Shown: positions 45,001 to 54,800 of the stretch, piece after piece
How positions within the stretch are numbered: the first letter of the stretch is position 1
How the letters are laid out: every line of letters starts with the position of its first letter
Assembly: GCF_963678635.1 (NCBI RefSeq)
Contig: NC_087064.1
Location: forward strand, 18,278,509-18,342,508
Source of the DNA: Symsagittifera roscoffensis
Lineage: Eukaryota > Xenacoelomorpha > Acoela > Convolutidae
Reading direction: 5' to 3'
DNA: 64,000 nucleotides
Made by a program: the position numbers and the translations under genes
Notes under the pieces: model-generated
What the model was told of the DNA's origin: nothing
What the model saw: only the letters and a program-made list of their open reading frames with translations
The model's database searches: none

Positions 45001-47820
45001 GATTTGTCCAATTAGGTCTTCGTCGCATGTTATCATCGTCTTGGTATAGATGTTGATTCCATCTATATTTAGCATGACCTCGTGTGGACCATAAGCTTCA
45101 GTGTACCTATTATCAACACGTACCGATTTGCTGCCCCCTCTCGTGAGTAGTGCCCTGAGCGCTCTAGAAGTCGTTTGTGGACTTATTCCACTCAAGTAGT
45201 CTGCATACACGTCAATGTGCATTATCGTCTGGTCGCTCGGCTCGCTCAAGTTTCTGGTTACCTCGTGTCCGCCCACTGTGATTATCGACATTCTTCTTGC
45301 TCCGATTTTCGATATTCCAAAAGGTTTACCTGTCACCATTTTCACGGTGTTACAATTCCCGGTCTTCATTGAGCCCGTTCTAGCCTCTGGTATTGAGTTC
45401 GATCCGGTTAATGCTCCGTTAAAATTCTGTCTTTCGATCTCCAACTTTAGTCGTTGCTCTATTTCTTTCGCAGCCAGATCTTGTTTCACTTTGGCAATTG
45501 CTTCCGTCGCCGCTTTCTCATAATTTATCTCTAGAGAGCTTCCGGCCGCGGACTCTAACGCACCACTAACATGTGTAACAGCTTTCACTGTCTTCGTCGG
45601 CAATTCGGTGTTTGGTGCCCCCAAGTTCCTAGATTCAAACTCGTTTTGCCTGTTCCGCTGATTCTGCACCGCCGCTAATGCCAACTTATGTTTGGGGTGA
45701 TTCTGGTCCTTGACCGCTTCCCAGAACAAGGGACAATCCATTCTGAAGTGCCCCTCCTGGTTACAGAAGAAGCATCTGGCGCCTATCTTGATGATCAAGC
45801 CATTATAGTACTCGTGTTCCTCCATCTGGCTCATATCCTCTTCATCCGGTGCATAACCTAGGCTCTTCATGCCTTGTTTGTACGTTGTGCAGTCAGCCAC
45901 ATGATGATCCGCTGACCCGCAGTTCGCGCATGATCTGCGCTTGTCCATATCATCTCTAGGTTTGTACCATGATGACCTCTGGGGTTGGCTTCCCCCTTGC
46001 GTGTTCCTGTTTTCGGAATATGAGTACTTCTTAGGTTTCATCAGCATGTATTCTCTTGATTTCTGTCTCATTTCTTCTGGGGTGGGTGCGCTGTCCTTCG
46101 ACAATGTGTAGTATGTTGCTAACATTGTCCTTAAGTCATCACTTTTCACCCCATCGATGAACTTCGAGGCAATGCTAAAGTTCCGTCTATTTGTCGACTC
46201 CTCTGGGTCACTCCTCCTTCTCAAGCTCTCGAGGTCATCTAGGAACCGATCTATTGACTCGTCGTCCCTCTGCCTTCTCTTTTCAAATCGCATCATCGCT
46301 TGGTGACCCTTCATGCCTGACCCGAATCGATTCAGCAATATCTCGAAGATCTTGTCCGCGGTGTCACGTTCTTCCTCCTTCTTTGCGACCACGCATTTTA
46401 ATGCCGTTCCTTCCAAGTTGCTCAGTATGGCTGTACATGCTTGTCTTTCGTCACTCAAGTTGTCTTGTTCTAGATGTAATCTCATCACTTCCACCCAAGT
46501 GTCAATGCATCCATCGGAGTCGTCCTTGAATTCTTTTGGCTTCTTGAATGTCTTTCTTGATTTTCCCTCTCTCCTGTCGCTCGAGTCAGTGTTCCTCGTG
46601 GCGAAGGCCTCTAGAGTCCTGTTCATCATCTCCCAAGTGCTGGCCCATGTCATAGCATCCGGTCCTGTGTTGCTGTTAGCTGTTGAATCTCCCGGAGCAG
46701 TCGTTGTATTCGACGTTCCATTCTTCATTATTGTTTTCGCAGCTGTTGGTGCTATGCTTATCGCATCCCTGGTTAAGGGCAACGGTGTCGATTGCCGTTT
46801 GTTCCTTTGTGGTTCTACAAAGTCAACTCTGGTGCTTTGCGTACGATCCGCTGCCGGTCTTTCTTGTGGAGTAGAACCTCTCAAGATTGCATCCAACTTC
46901 GCCTGTATTGCACACGAACTCTCGGCTTGACTCTTGCTCATTGTGTCCATTCTCCTTTCCAGGCTCCCTAATTGGCTGTTGACATCATCATATCGGTTCT
47001 TCAACTGTTGCATGTCTGTTTTGATGTTCTTTTCTCGTTCTTCATTGGTGGCTTCTACCTTATCTGACATTTCCTTGAGTCTCTCCTCTGTTGCCTTAGC
47101 TAGGTTAAAATAACTGTCTAGATACTCGTGCTTGTTGTATCTTATCTCCTTTTTTATCACCTCTCTGTCTTCTTCACTGTTCTTAAGTCTTTTGTCGATC
47201 TGATTTAATTTCGCCAACAAGTCGCCCAGCTCAATGGTAGTCTCTTCATGGTCAGCCGTGAGTTTCTCTTCGGCCGTAGCCTCTGCTTTAGCTTGTTCCA
47301 CTATTGGATTGGCTTCTGAGGTCTTCGTGCTCACTGTCCCAAACGTTCGTGCTCTTTCTGCTTTTGGTTCTTCAGTCACGTTTTCTTTTGTTTTTATTCC
47401 GAACATTATTCCCAATTTTTCCGTAAAAGATGTCCTCTTTACTTGAGAGTCTTCTTTCACCGTTTCTTCGGTGTTGCCTATTGCATCTTCCGCGTCATCT
47501 ATCGGTGAGAACTCTATGGGTTTCTGGTTCGGTTCCTCTGCATTGGGCATTGGAGTTGACTCTGTCGCCATCTTCCTTGTTTCATCCACACTTTGATCGG
47601 GTGTCTCTAGATCAATCTCGATGGTGGGTTCTACTCGCTCCCCTTCCGTGCCCTCTTTCGCCCTGTTCTCCGCTGTACTCCTTGTGCTGACCATGTTAAC
47701 TGAAAAGTTCGTCTTCGTTATCTTTGGGCCCGTTGATGTCGTTCCGCGCAGCGATGAATTATATTTCGTGTTTGATCCACTTGACCTTTTTTCGAGCACC
47801 GGTACCCTATTCCGCCTCAT
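39013..47820 (-). CDS. Element B ORF1: Gag-Pol polyprotein with C-terminal macro-like domain, 2935 aa
   Basis: One frame encodes the whole replication machinery. The Gag N-terminus is charged and coiled-coil (about 200-320). Two CCHC zinc knuckles follow at 631-644 and 683-696. The aspartic protease has DTGA (Asp990) with ILGRD downstream. RT has FWQVPL and YVDD (1476-1479). RNase H has TDAS (Asp1626) and VDNRAL. Integrase has the HHCC zinc region from His2166 and catalytic Asp2232, Asp2291, Glu2327 (D-x58-D-x35-E), then a GPF/Y module (GPFMITEV). This order (RT, RNase H, INT) is that of Ty3/gypsy. After an acidic linker, residues from about 2720 (IFVRGVGVGLTH) and about 2789-2935 resemble OARD1/TARG1-type macro domains (ITADMSF, YLCFLVTR, VSMPVYDPNRG). 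The glycine-rich loop and catalytic Asp of that family are not kept. No Gag-Pol frameshift is needed. It ends in TGA. Confidence 0.95.
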   Translation of the reverse strand: MRRNRVPVLEKRSSGSNTKYNSSLRGTTSTGPKITKTNFSVNMVSTRSTAENRAKEGTEGERVEPTIEIDLETPDQSVDETRKMATESTPMPNAEEPNQKPIEFSPIDDAEDAIGNTEETVKEDSQVKRTSFTEKLGIMFGIKTKENVTEEPKAERARTFGTVSTKTSEANPIVEQAKAEATAEEKLTADHEETTIELGDLLAKLNQIDKRLKNSEEDREVIKKEIRYNKHEYLDSYFNLAKATEERLKEMSDKVEATNEEREKNIKTDMQQLKNRYDDVNSQLGSLERRMDTMSKSQAESSCAIQAKLDAILRGSTPQERPAADRTQSTRVDFVEPQRNKRQSTPLPLTRDAISIAPTAAKTIMKNGTSNTTTAPGDSTANSNTGPDAMTWASTWEMMNRTLEAFATRNTDSSDRREGKSRKTFKKPKEFKDDSDGCIDTWVEVMRLHLEQDNLSDERQACTAILSNLEGTALKCVVAKKEEERDTADKIFEILLNRFGSGMKGHQAMMRFEKRRQRDDESIDRFLDDLESLRRRSDPEESTNRRNFSIASKFIDGVKSDDLRTMLATYYTLSKDSAPTPEEMRQKSREYMLMKPKKYSYSENRNTQGGSQPQRSSWYKPRDDMDKRRSCANCGSADHHVADCTTYKQGMKSLGYAPDEEDMSQMEEHEYYNGLIIKIGARCFFCNQEGHFRMDCPLFWEAVKDQNHPKHKLALAAVQNQRNRQNEFESRNLGAPNTELPTKTVKAVTHVSGALESAAGSSLEINYEKAATEAIAKVKQDLAAKEIEQRLKLEIERQNFNGALTGSNSIPEARTGSMKTGNCNTVKMVTGKPFGISKIGARRMSIITVGGHEVTRNLSEPSDQTIMHIDVYADYLSGISPQTTSRALRALLTRGGSKSVRVDNRYTEAYGPHEVMLNIDGINIYTKTMITCDEDLIGQIYVGKEELKVRSIGHCAMLEEDAMHIGTEADVTGHVLDINGKKTQLRGLLDTGAVLSVIPIETWEKMGFDKGDLIDSRIRLSAANKGALRVLGRTPIIALNLGERNLWMSFIVVENLDESDQFILGRDFIRNFDVTIDLNNAMFRIRNPDRRYAIKPVNLIMANENKAPVFLSRRVRLKANEAAIVSLRMKNYNELSDNKQVCIVPNPNSQSAAVLGRSFSITKSGLCISVLLNTLDIPITIQRGRKLGYALPVKTRYETIENSKQNEVVDCPNHRDKICILRRLQRIKDSSGLIKSLKSETDDGLSSCSNFPERPTLDEMQTDKPVLPEIEHLRGKLKDEQLEAIKDVLERNEEVFSRHKADIGCCNFVEHEIELEENAVPHREGARRMTPHKSDACRKEIETLLEYDMIEPSKSPWACGVVMAKKKGDQLRFCCDFRYLNSVTVKDAYPIPRIDESLSKLGDAKFFTTLDLGSAFWQVPLRKQDRDKTGFACELGLFQWKRMPFGLCNATATFQRLMAHALIGVTKKYGNLVMCYVDDVVIATPTLEDHIERLDDVFACMKRSGLKCKPSKCEILKDSIKYLGRMVDKHGIRPDPDAVEAVLTWKSPKTEHQLMSFLGFANYYREFIKGYADKVYPMQQLMRHKGKKFTWNNAAEESFQRIKKELCEAPVLGMPTEKGMYVLDTDASVVAISGILHQEQEWNGKTVLRPIAYGSKVLSDTEMKYGAPKAEMFAVVTFVEKYRAYLGSEPFKLRVDNRALSWLKTYSMDQSYIGRWIVRLDGYNMIIEHRTRDKHQNADSLSKKTEFYERQEQREADRPEIKDGFSFMDKETYDSLPLTRWLDKSGKPIEDHPELPKETLEKTILKKSSGIPIGIMLKSKIVRETLKAKGYDLTQVEEGTVRIDEDLMRLLEKLSDDKPVIQGKGQEAPELTILRREETVNNTDVSKGSITDSKEVVRSLVEKIPDKILEQTKVRDKKVTFREEVEHLGLDQESGEWSRFMEEDETGEGKLSGEREEWDEDSDESSEDQDSLCMILAEEKIRQHDRELQTDPSSGTYNLEIQEVRGGEELEKIAVSRKPLRELSCNSNVRTNLVPEDDMKIVKRMICVKLSDDIHNPGEMNGQIMALKEHVKARYRLSDLIRAQRNDKMTSNLSKWIHSGVKEKGELEEDSYKILSQFYKEKRDLLYHTAEGVVACKRRDEEKILHKHNLIILPQLYQTEVLFRSHDQMGHQGIDKVQQRILHRFDWPGMRKACERWVNACLACLQVKDPRKMKFPLKSVESSEFNEVVQIDHQKICMTESGYNQILVIIDHFTKLAEAVPCQTASAEETCDHLITHWISRYGCPMTFQSDNGKAFVGDLTKELMKRSHIAQAHSTTYHPQTNGLVERQNRTLVNMLRVYCSRYMTDWDKYLPQVVGAYNSTQHSTTGISPFMMLTGRERAMPLTFFYPEYEGKRTSPQAYVKEAIKRQQELNELCRRNTAQAQMRQRKKYDEKILRAKPYEVGQYVWVFQNVIPPKGTKKLLKKWRGPFMITEVHQQGRFYRLSTGRAAHYENLKPHIPSPEDWCLPKDMEGLEYLVVEPACEVNEKGTREKNDGNENLSLDDNEKIEVESDAGSFVEEDWNDPEQNEVPKWMEPDRPTPPETRTGNRKRTGMRYNRYGDDFLIDKIQPDKLGDELLSAGELEAEEEWQVIDDGGHYPQDDYSTPELETDLEQSEIERRENSNLRILEWMREVKDESREGQSIQQIDVSAANYMKTEDPLFGWTATDRPLDIPKDNSDPTTSTGTSINIFVRGVGVGLTHTENLMIKKLKEVRETSGLELEEEEQEPTIGRNFKTKFEIPNEYSENIMITDSDFILSNRTSAICITADMSFKSRLEADFKREYQNVEFLFRQRPGLGGIAALPPSVAQVPGKYLCFLVTRVNDRNIIDPEHVILALTRLRDFMIERGIVEVSMPVYDPNRGKLSSRELYAILHVVFAETEIMVHLHKKYYLSIA

Positions 47821-48099
47821 TATTTCTATTTACAACTGCTTCTATTTACAATTTTATTATATACACGATTCTATTCTAAGGGTAGAAAAAAAATATTTTT
47901 TGTGGTAACAAATTCTGTATAACGTGTTAAAAACCTTATCCAATTCTCTTTCTAAAACCTCCGAAAAATTTTCCTTAATTTGGTCTTAACCCTACCTATT
48001 TCGATTTGTCTTATTCTGTCTTAAAACGCACTTGTTGTAATTTGACTTCAATTTCTATACCGTCCCAAGACTATTCGTCACTATCACAGTACTCTCCGT

Positions 48100-48850
48100 T
48101 AGTGTCCTAAGACCCTTGTACCAAGACCACTGTCCCAAGACTACTGTCCCAAGACCAGTGTCCCAAGGCTAGTGTCCCAAGACTACTGTCCCAAGGGTAG
48201 TGTCCCAAGACTACTGTCCCAAGACTAGTGTCCCAAGGGTAGTGTCCCAAGACCAGTGTCCCAAGGCTGGTATCCCAAGACTAGTGTCCCAAGACCAGTG
48301 TCCCAAGGCTGGTATCCCAAGACTAGTGTCCCAAGACTAGTGTCCCAAGGGTAGTGTCCCAGGACCAGTGTCCCAAGGCTGGTGTCCCAAGACTAGTGTC
48401 CCAAGACTAGTGTCCCAAGACCACTGTCCCAAGACTGTCCCAAGACCACTGTCCCAAGACCCTGTCCCAAGACCACTGTCCCAAGACCCCTGTCCCAAGA
48501 CCCTGTCCCAAGACCACTGTCCCAAGACCCTGTCCCAAGACCCTGTCCCAAGACCCTGTCCCAAGACCCTGTCCCAAGACCCTGTCCCAAGACCCTGTCC
48601 CAAGACCACTGTCCCAAGACCACTGTCCCAAGACCCTGTCCCAAGACCACTGTCCCAAGACCCTGTCCCAAGACCCTGTCCCAAGACCACTGTCCCAAGA
48701 CCACTGTCCCAAGACCCTGTCCCAAGACCACTGTCCCAAGACCCTGTCCCAAGACCACTGTCCCAAGACCCTGTCCCAAGACCACTGTCCCAAGACCCTG
48801 TCCCAAGACCACTATCCCAAGACTGCTCTGTCCCAAGACTTCTTCGGTCT
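48100..48850. repeat. Minisatellite of 13/14-bp units in the element B leader
   Basis: Tandem units of gtcccaagaccct (13) and gtcccaagaccact (14), with more varied units (gtcccaagactagt, gtcccaaggctggt) toward 48100-48420. The regular part is about 48420-48835. Since the units mix lengths of 13 and 14, several frames stay open on both strands, giving spurious Gly/Leu/Trp-rich and Pro/Lys/Thr-rich translations. Confidence 0.95.
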
Positions 48851-49669
48851 TGTCCCAATACTCGTCACGGAGTGTCTTCCTCGTTGTAGGGTCTTCTTGA
48901 ACCACCGTACCTTGTACCACCACTCAAGCTCTAGTAAAATTTTCCCAAAAACCCTCTCTTAAAAGCCAAATGCTGACCCCCCTCTTCTTTTTGGTTGTTT
49001 CTATTTCAATGTAGGTGCGCAGGTATCTTGTGATCACCTGTTCGTATAAAACCAAACACAAATCCTCAATAAAATGCAACAAAAATTTTAAGTAAGAAAA
49101 ATAATAAAAACAGAAAAATGAGCCCACCTAAAATTTAAAGGTGACCAATGTCTACCTTTCGTCTAAAAAAAAAATTGTCTGGTACCTAATTGCCACGCGT
49201 TTTCCTCCCCCCACTAGTGATCTTATGGGGTATCACAAAAGCTGTCTATATCCGGTCCCCCCTACCAAACCAACCAGCGTACCAGTCTTAACTCGAGTTG
49301 AATTTTGGATCTCCACCTAATATTACCAACGCGTGTTAATTTCTAATGTAACTAAGTCAACGATGTCGACTAATTAGTTACTCTAATTTCCCCCTTTTTA
49401 CAATTTACAACCGCCAACCTCTAACTTAACCAGTCCCCCTTCTAACCTCCCCCCTTTCTAGCCCCCCTTCTTAAGCCTAAAAATTACTTTAAGCGCCGGG
49501 TGCTAAACCTCTCAAGAGAAAACCGTAGACCTGTTTCCAGGCCTGCTCAAGTAAAAACGTTCCTCAAAACTGGGGGATTTCGCTTATCCAATTTTACACT
49601 TATTTCCTATAATGTAATGTGGATTCTAACGATACCCGTTCTGCCCAACTTGAGAACTCGAGAATTGCC

Positions 49670-49880
49670 AAATCCCTCTTGGCTGCTTTCCCACTCGACT
49701 GGTCACCTGTTCCAGTCCAGTCTCCTATTGGTTCAGCTAAGTGTCCCTGAACCACTTTCCCACTCGGCTGGTCACCTCTTCCAATCAAGTCTCCTATTGG
49801 TTCAGCTCAAGTGTCCCTGAACCACTTTCCCACTCGGCTGGTCACCTCTTCCAGTCAAGTCTCCTATTGGTCCAGCTAAG
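49670..49880. repeat. Three tandem copies of a roughly 70-bp unit in the element B leader
   Basis: The unit runs from ctttcccactcg through ctggtcacctcttccag and tctcctattggttcagct to gtgtccctgaac. Three copies follow head to tail with a few differences each. Confidence 0.85.
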
Positions 49881-50368
49881 TTCCAAGCTATCTGAAAACC
49901 CTTGACAACGCCCCACTTCGGGCACTTTATTCAGTTTACTGGTTTAAATTGCTAGGTTGATCGAAACGATCGAACTTGTAAAACAGTATGGGTATACTAT
50001 TTAATTAATATAAAGGTTTGATCCAACTAATCTGGTGTCAAAGTCACTGTCTTTTTTCGTTTTATGGTTTTTGTTCCTTTTTCTATTCTTTCTTGGTTTT
50101 TGTTTTGCTTTTTGTCTTTTTGCTCGTGTTTTTGTCCCCCTAGTTGCCCCCCTTTACTCGGTTAGCTAAGCCTCGTTCGGAGAGCGTACCAGGAAATTTT
50201 CTCGAGTTTTCTTAAAAAGCTATCACGGTACAACCGGAAGGTTTGCACGTTCCTGTCGAACCGTACCGCCGGTACTCTAGAATGGGCATTCAGCCCGAAG
50301 CTGTCTCAAGTGGGTTCGACTCCGTAGTCTTGATGTCGTAAACACCCAGGAGCGCCATAAAAACACTA

Positions 50369-51275
50369 TGTAACATTCGTCTACTACAGTCACACATGAG
50401 GCTTAAGAAAAATAGGCCCTATAACCACTGGCTCAAGGGTCAGGGACACTATCTCTTGTGTTTTTCTACCTCAAGAACGGTCGGAGCCAGTTCGGTTCGC
50501 TTGTGACATGAGACTACGACCCGTTACAGCTTAAAGGCTACTACTAAAATATCCCCCCACTCTAGAATTAGAAACGTCCCCATACTTAGGTCTCTAGATA
50601 CCCAAAATACATGAACGCCGTTAAAAACCGGGTTGGAACAATCCGTTAAGTTACTTTTTATTAGGCAGTGGAACTTTGATCCATTTCAGATGGATCAACC
50701 TAAAACTCGCCTTACCTCAACATAACAATCATAAAACACACTCTAGAAATTTAAATTAAGGACTCACATGTTGATGCGCTCAAGCACAGGAAGTAATTAA
50801 ATGGGTGAGCAACTCTAGAATTAACTAAGGTAACTAGATAAGTTCAATGTTTATCAGTTTGAATGGTAAGGGTAAGTTTGAACTCAAGAACGAAGTTTTA
50901 TGTGGACCATTGGGACACTCAAGCTGTCCACCTTTCCGTCGAAGGTTCACTCTGGTCCAATTCGAATAATTACTCTCTCGGGAATACTCTGTCTTCTATT
51001 TCAGATAGGACAGCTCTACTCTTGTTCACTATGATGGAAATTGCGAATTGCAATTTCACACTCGTTTTTATCTGACAACTTTCCCGCAATTGTTCTAAAA
51101 TTGTTCTCAAATTGTTCTCAAATTGTTCTCTTTTCTTTTTCTGATTTTCAGTTCTCGCGAGAAAATCGTGCATGACATGTTCCATTCGAAATTTTAAAAA
51201 TTTAAATTTCACTCCAAAATCAAGTGTTTTCTGCTCTTCTCAAGGTCAAACTTCCAAATATGACCGACTGGCACA
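50369..51275 (-). repeat. 5' LTR of element B
   Basis: 907 bp with the same ends as 28331-29237 and two mismatches to it. It should hold the promoter of the element; the U3 part is AT-rich but I do not fix a TATA box or start site. Confidence 0.95.
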
Positions 51276-51879
51276 ATATAACACATGATGAGATTCCCGT
51301 ATTTCTTAGTGACGCTCGTGAGTGCCTGGGCCATCAGTCGCTGGAATGTGGCCGTCGCGTTGCACAATCCGAACGGCATCCTCTTCCACTGGAACAATTT
51401 CAGCTCGCACGCGAAGCCTGTTTTTTCTCGATCTTGCTCTCGGAGTGGCACCTGCCAGAACGCAGAGCCCAAATCCAACGTCGTGAAGAACTTCGCGTCT
51501 CCCAACTTAGATAGGCTCTCATCGATGCGGGGAATCGGGTATGCGTCCTTTATAGTCACTGCGTTCAGATAACGGAAATCACAACAAAACCTGAGTTGTC
51601 CACCTTTCTTTTTCGCCATGACCACGCCACAAGCCCACGGGGACTTCGACGGCTCAATCATGTCATACTCCATTAACATCTCGATTTCCTTCCTACACGC
51701 TTCTGACTTGTGAGGGGTCATTCTTCTCGCTCCTTCCCTATGAGGTACCGAGCCCTCTTTTATCTCAATCTCGTGTTCTACAAAATTTCAGCAACCTATG
51801 TCGGCCTTATGTTTCGAAAAAACGTCTGCGTTCCGACTTAGCACCGCTCTGAGCGAATCTAGTTACATGTCTGATATTT
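51276..51879 (-). pseudogene. Main part of the duplicated RT fragment of element A, in place of the integrase core
   Basis: This matches 54458-55061 at nearly every base and encodes the protease-RT linker and the first RT motifs (ADIGC, the TGA stop, MTPHKSEACRKE, DLGSAFWQVPL, up to the tyrosine of the active-site motif). It sits between the integrase zinc region (NEVVQ, ending near 51885) and, beyond B, the integrase C-terminus. The expected catalytic core (about 128 codons in B) is absent. It shares the TGA at about 51786 with the other RT copy, so that stop is older than the duplication. Confidence 0.88.
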
Positions 51880-54800
51880 CACCACACTCTGCACCACTTC
51901 GTTGAATCCCGACGACTCTATTGACTGTAGGGGGAACCTTAGTTTTCTGGGATCCTTCGCCTGCTGACATGACAGGCATGCGGCGATCCACTTCTCACAA
52001 GCCTTCTTCAATCCCGGCCATTCGAATCGTTTCTGTATCCTGTTGTACACCTTGTCCACGCCCTGATGGCCCATCTGATCATGTGATCGAAAGAGCAATT
52101 CGGTCTGGTACAACTGTGGTAACACTATTGAATTGTACTTATAAAGGACCTTGTCCTCCTCTTTACGTTTACAGGCTACGATTCCGTCCTTGTTCAGGTA
52201 CAACAAGTCGTTTCTCTTCAGGTAGAATTGCTTTAAGATCTTGTAGCTGTCTTCTTCCAAGTTTCCCTTATCAGGTGCTCCATTCTCGATCCATCTCTTC
52301 AGACTGCTCGTCATTCTATCATTTCGTTGAGCCCTTAGGAGATCCGACAGCCTGTATCTGGCTTTCAAATACGTCTTTACCACGTTCATTTGCCCACTCA
52401 TTATTTCCGGAGCATGAGCATCGTCCATCAACTTGACACACTATATCTTTTTCAAAGGCGTCGCTTCCTGCACAGATGGTTCCAGATTGGTACGGACGAC
52501 CGTACTATGTGGCAGCAATCTGGTTGGGCGTTTTGAAACTGCTATCAGCTCGAGCTCGTCTGCGGCATTATCTACCACAGTGCCCTCTTCATCTGAGGTG
52601 TATCTGTCCCTGTCTGGATCCTGATGCGTTTCTCGGTCCAGCCCGCGCTGCTTCCAGTCTACCAATTGGGAGTGGATTGCGATCTCTGACATATCGGAAT
52701 TGGAAGTTGTTTCAGATGTGTTGTCCTAGGACTGGGGCCTCGAGTCAACACTTGAGTTGACTGATTCCCCAACATCATATTCCAAGTTGCCATATTCCAA
52801 GATGTTTCTCGACTCCCCGGACAAAACTCTGTCCATTGGTCGCTTTGAACCCGACTCCCCGGACAAACTTCTGCCCCTAGGTGGTCTCGTCAACCTCTCC
52901 TCGGACAAGTCGTCCTGCACGGGCTCAAAGGTGTCTGACTCCTCAGACAAGTCGTCCTTGACTGGTTCGAAGGTATCAGACTCCCCGGACATTGTCTCGT
53001 CCCCGGACGAACAATCTGGGCTCGGCTCGTATTCTTCTTTTGCATCCGTTAAATGCACTCTCCTCGCGAAGCTGGATTTCGACTTGATCCTGAATTCCTC
53101 TGTGGCTTGGGTCTGATTCAGTGCCCCATATTTAGTGAACGAAATTCTCAACAAGACCTCCTTCGGCATCGAGCTCACCAGCTAGTTGACTATCGACCTA
53201 CAATCCCGTTCAAAGCCTCGGCTGCGAATGGACAGTGGCCTCTTCTCTGTTCTCTCGGTGACAGTCAACCGCTGCATGGTCTCCATCCACTCACGATCAT
53301 GCCTATCCACTTCCCTGTCCAACAAGTCACGGAGCTTTCCCATGACGTCCGGCGCCACGTTCACCGTCCTGTTCAATAAAGCCATGCTGTTTATACCCAG
53401 CCTGGTAAGTTCTTGCTGTACCAAATTGGATCGGACTAGCAGATCGAACGGAACGGGCTCGCCTCTGGCTAAAAGCTTTATCTCCGCGGCCGTTTCCACT
53501 GGAAGATCAGGGTGTCCGGGTATAGGATGCCCTGACTTGTCTAACCACCTAGTAAGTGGTAGTTTGTCGTAGGTTTCCTTGTCCAGAAATGAAAACCCGT
53601 CTTTGATTTCTGATTGGTTAGCCTGCTTCTCCTCGAGGCGCTCATAAAATTCTGTCTTTTTGCTGAGGCTATCTGCGTTCTGGTGCTTGTCACGGGTACG
53701 GTGCTCTATGATTATGTGGTATCCATCCAGGCGTACGATCCAACGACCAATATAGCTTTGGTCCATCGAATAGGTTTTCAGCCAGGCAAGGGCACGATTA
53801 TCCACACGTAACTTGAACGGAGCACTCCCCAAGTAGGCCCTGTATTTTTCCACGAAAGTGATCACCGCGAACATCTCCGCTTTTGGTGCGCCGTACTTCA
53901 TCTCCGTATCACTCAGGACTTCACTCCCGTAGGCTATCGGACAAAGAACCGTTCTCCCGTTCCACTCCTGCTCCTGGTGAAGTATGCCCGATATCGCAAC
54001 CACTGATGCATCCGTGTGCAGCACGAACATCCCCTTCTCCGTAGGCATGCCGAGGACCGGTGCCTCGCAAAGTTCACGTTTGATGTTCTCAAATGAAACT
54101 TGTGCCTCATCAGTCCAGGTGAACTTTTTGCCCTTGTTTCTCATCAACCGTTGCATTGGGTATATTTTGTCAGCATACCCCTTGATGAACTCTCGATAAT
54201 AATTAGCGAATCCCAAAAAACTCATCAGCTGTGTATCTGTTTTAGGTGCCTTCCAGGTCAGCACCGCTTCAACCGCTTCAGGATCTGGTCTCACTCCATG
54301 TTTGTCCACCAGGCGGCCCAGATACTTTATGGAATCCCTGAGGATTTCACACTTAGAGGGTGTACATTTCAGACCCGCCTGCTTCATGCAAGAAAACACC
54401 TCCTCCAGCCTCTCTATATGGTCTTCTAAGGTTGGTGTTGCAATCACGACATCATCGACATAACACATGATGAGATTCCCGTATTTCTTAGTGACGCTCG
54501 TGAGTGCCTGGGCCATCAGTCGCTGGAATGTGGCCGTCGCGTTGCACAATCCGAACGGCATCCTCTTCCACTGGAACAATTTCAGCTCGCACGCGAAGCC
54601 TGTTTTTTCTCGATCTTGCTCTCGGAGTGGCACCTGCCAGAACGCAGAGCCCAAATCCAACGTCGTGAAGAACTTAGCGTCTCCCAACTTGGATAGGCTC
54701 TCATCGATGCGGGGAATCCGGTATGCGTCCTTTATAGTCACTGCGTTCAGATAACGGAAATCACAACAAAACCTGAGTTGTCCACCTTTCTTTTTCGCCA

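Larger units (their letters stand above)
47821..50368 (-). other. Element B leader (5' untranslated region)
   Basis: 2.5 kb between the 5' LTR and ORF1. It contains a minisatellite (about 48100-48850) and three tandem copies of a roughly 70-bp unit (49670-49880). Directly after the LTR (minus strand) the sequence is TAGTGTTTTTATGGCGCTCC; the only TGG that could start a primer-binding site lies 11 bases in, and I cannot match it to a tRNA 3' end. No ORF here is supportable; open frames over the minisatellite come from the repeat. Confidence 0.7.
28331..51275 (-). mobile_element. Element B: intact 22.9-kb giant Ty3/gypsy-like LTR retrotransposon
   Basis: Two 907-bp direct repeats (28331-29237 and 50369-51275) with TG...CA ends bound 22,945 bp. 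I find only two mismatches between the repeats (a/g at about 28646 versus 50684, and g/a at about 28922 versus 50960). On the minus strand the order is 5' LTR, 2.5-kb leader with minisatellite, ORF1 (47820-39013), 522-bp spacer, ORF2 (38490-29668), 430-bp 3' UTR and 3' LTR. The flanks give a 3-bp target duplication ATA (ATAT if the LTR is counted one base shorter) inside the duplicated RT fragment of A. Both ORFs are free of stops. Insertion must be very recent. The size is at the top of the range known for LTR elements. Confidence 0.95.

Noticed and set aside
17384-47908. Many plus-strand ORFs of 60-270 aa antisense to ORF1 and ORF2 of both elements
   Set aside because: They are shadows of the minus-strand coding frames, with Ser/Pro/Leu-rich composition and no recognisable domain.
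48337-48923. Four long overlapping ORFs on both strands (Gly/Leu/Trp-rich and Pro/Lys/Thr-rich)
   Set aside because: They are translations of the 13/14-bp minisatellite, which has no stop in several frames; there is no codon bias and no counterpart in element A.
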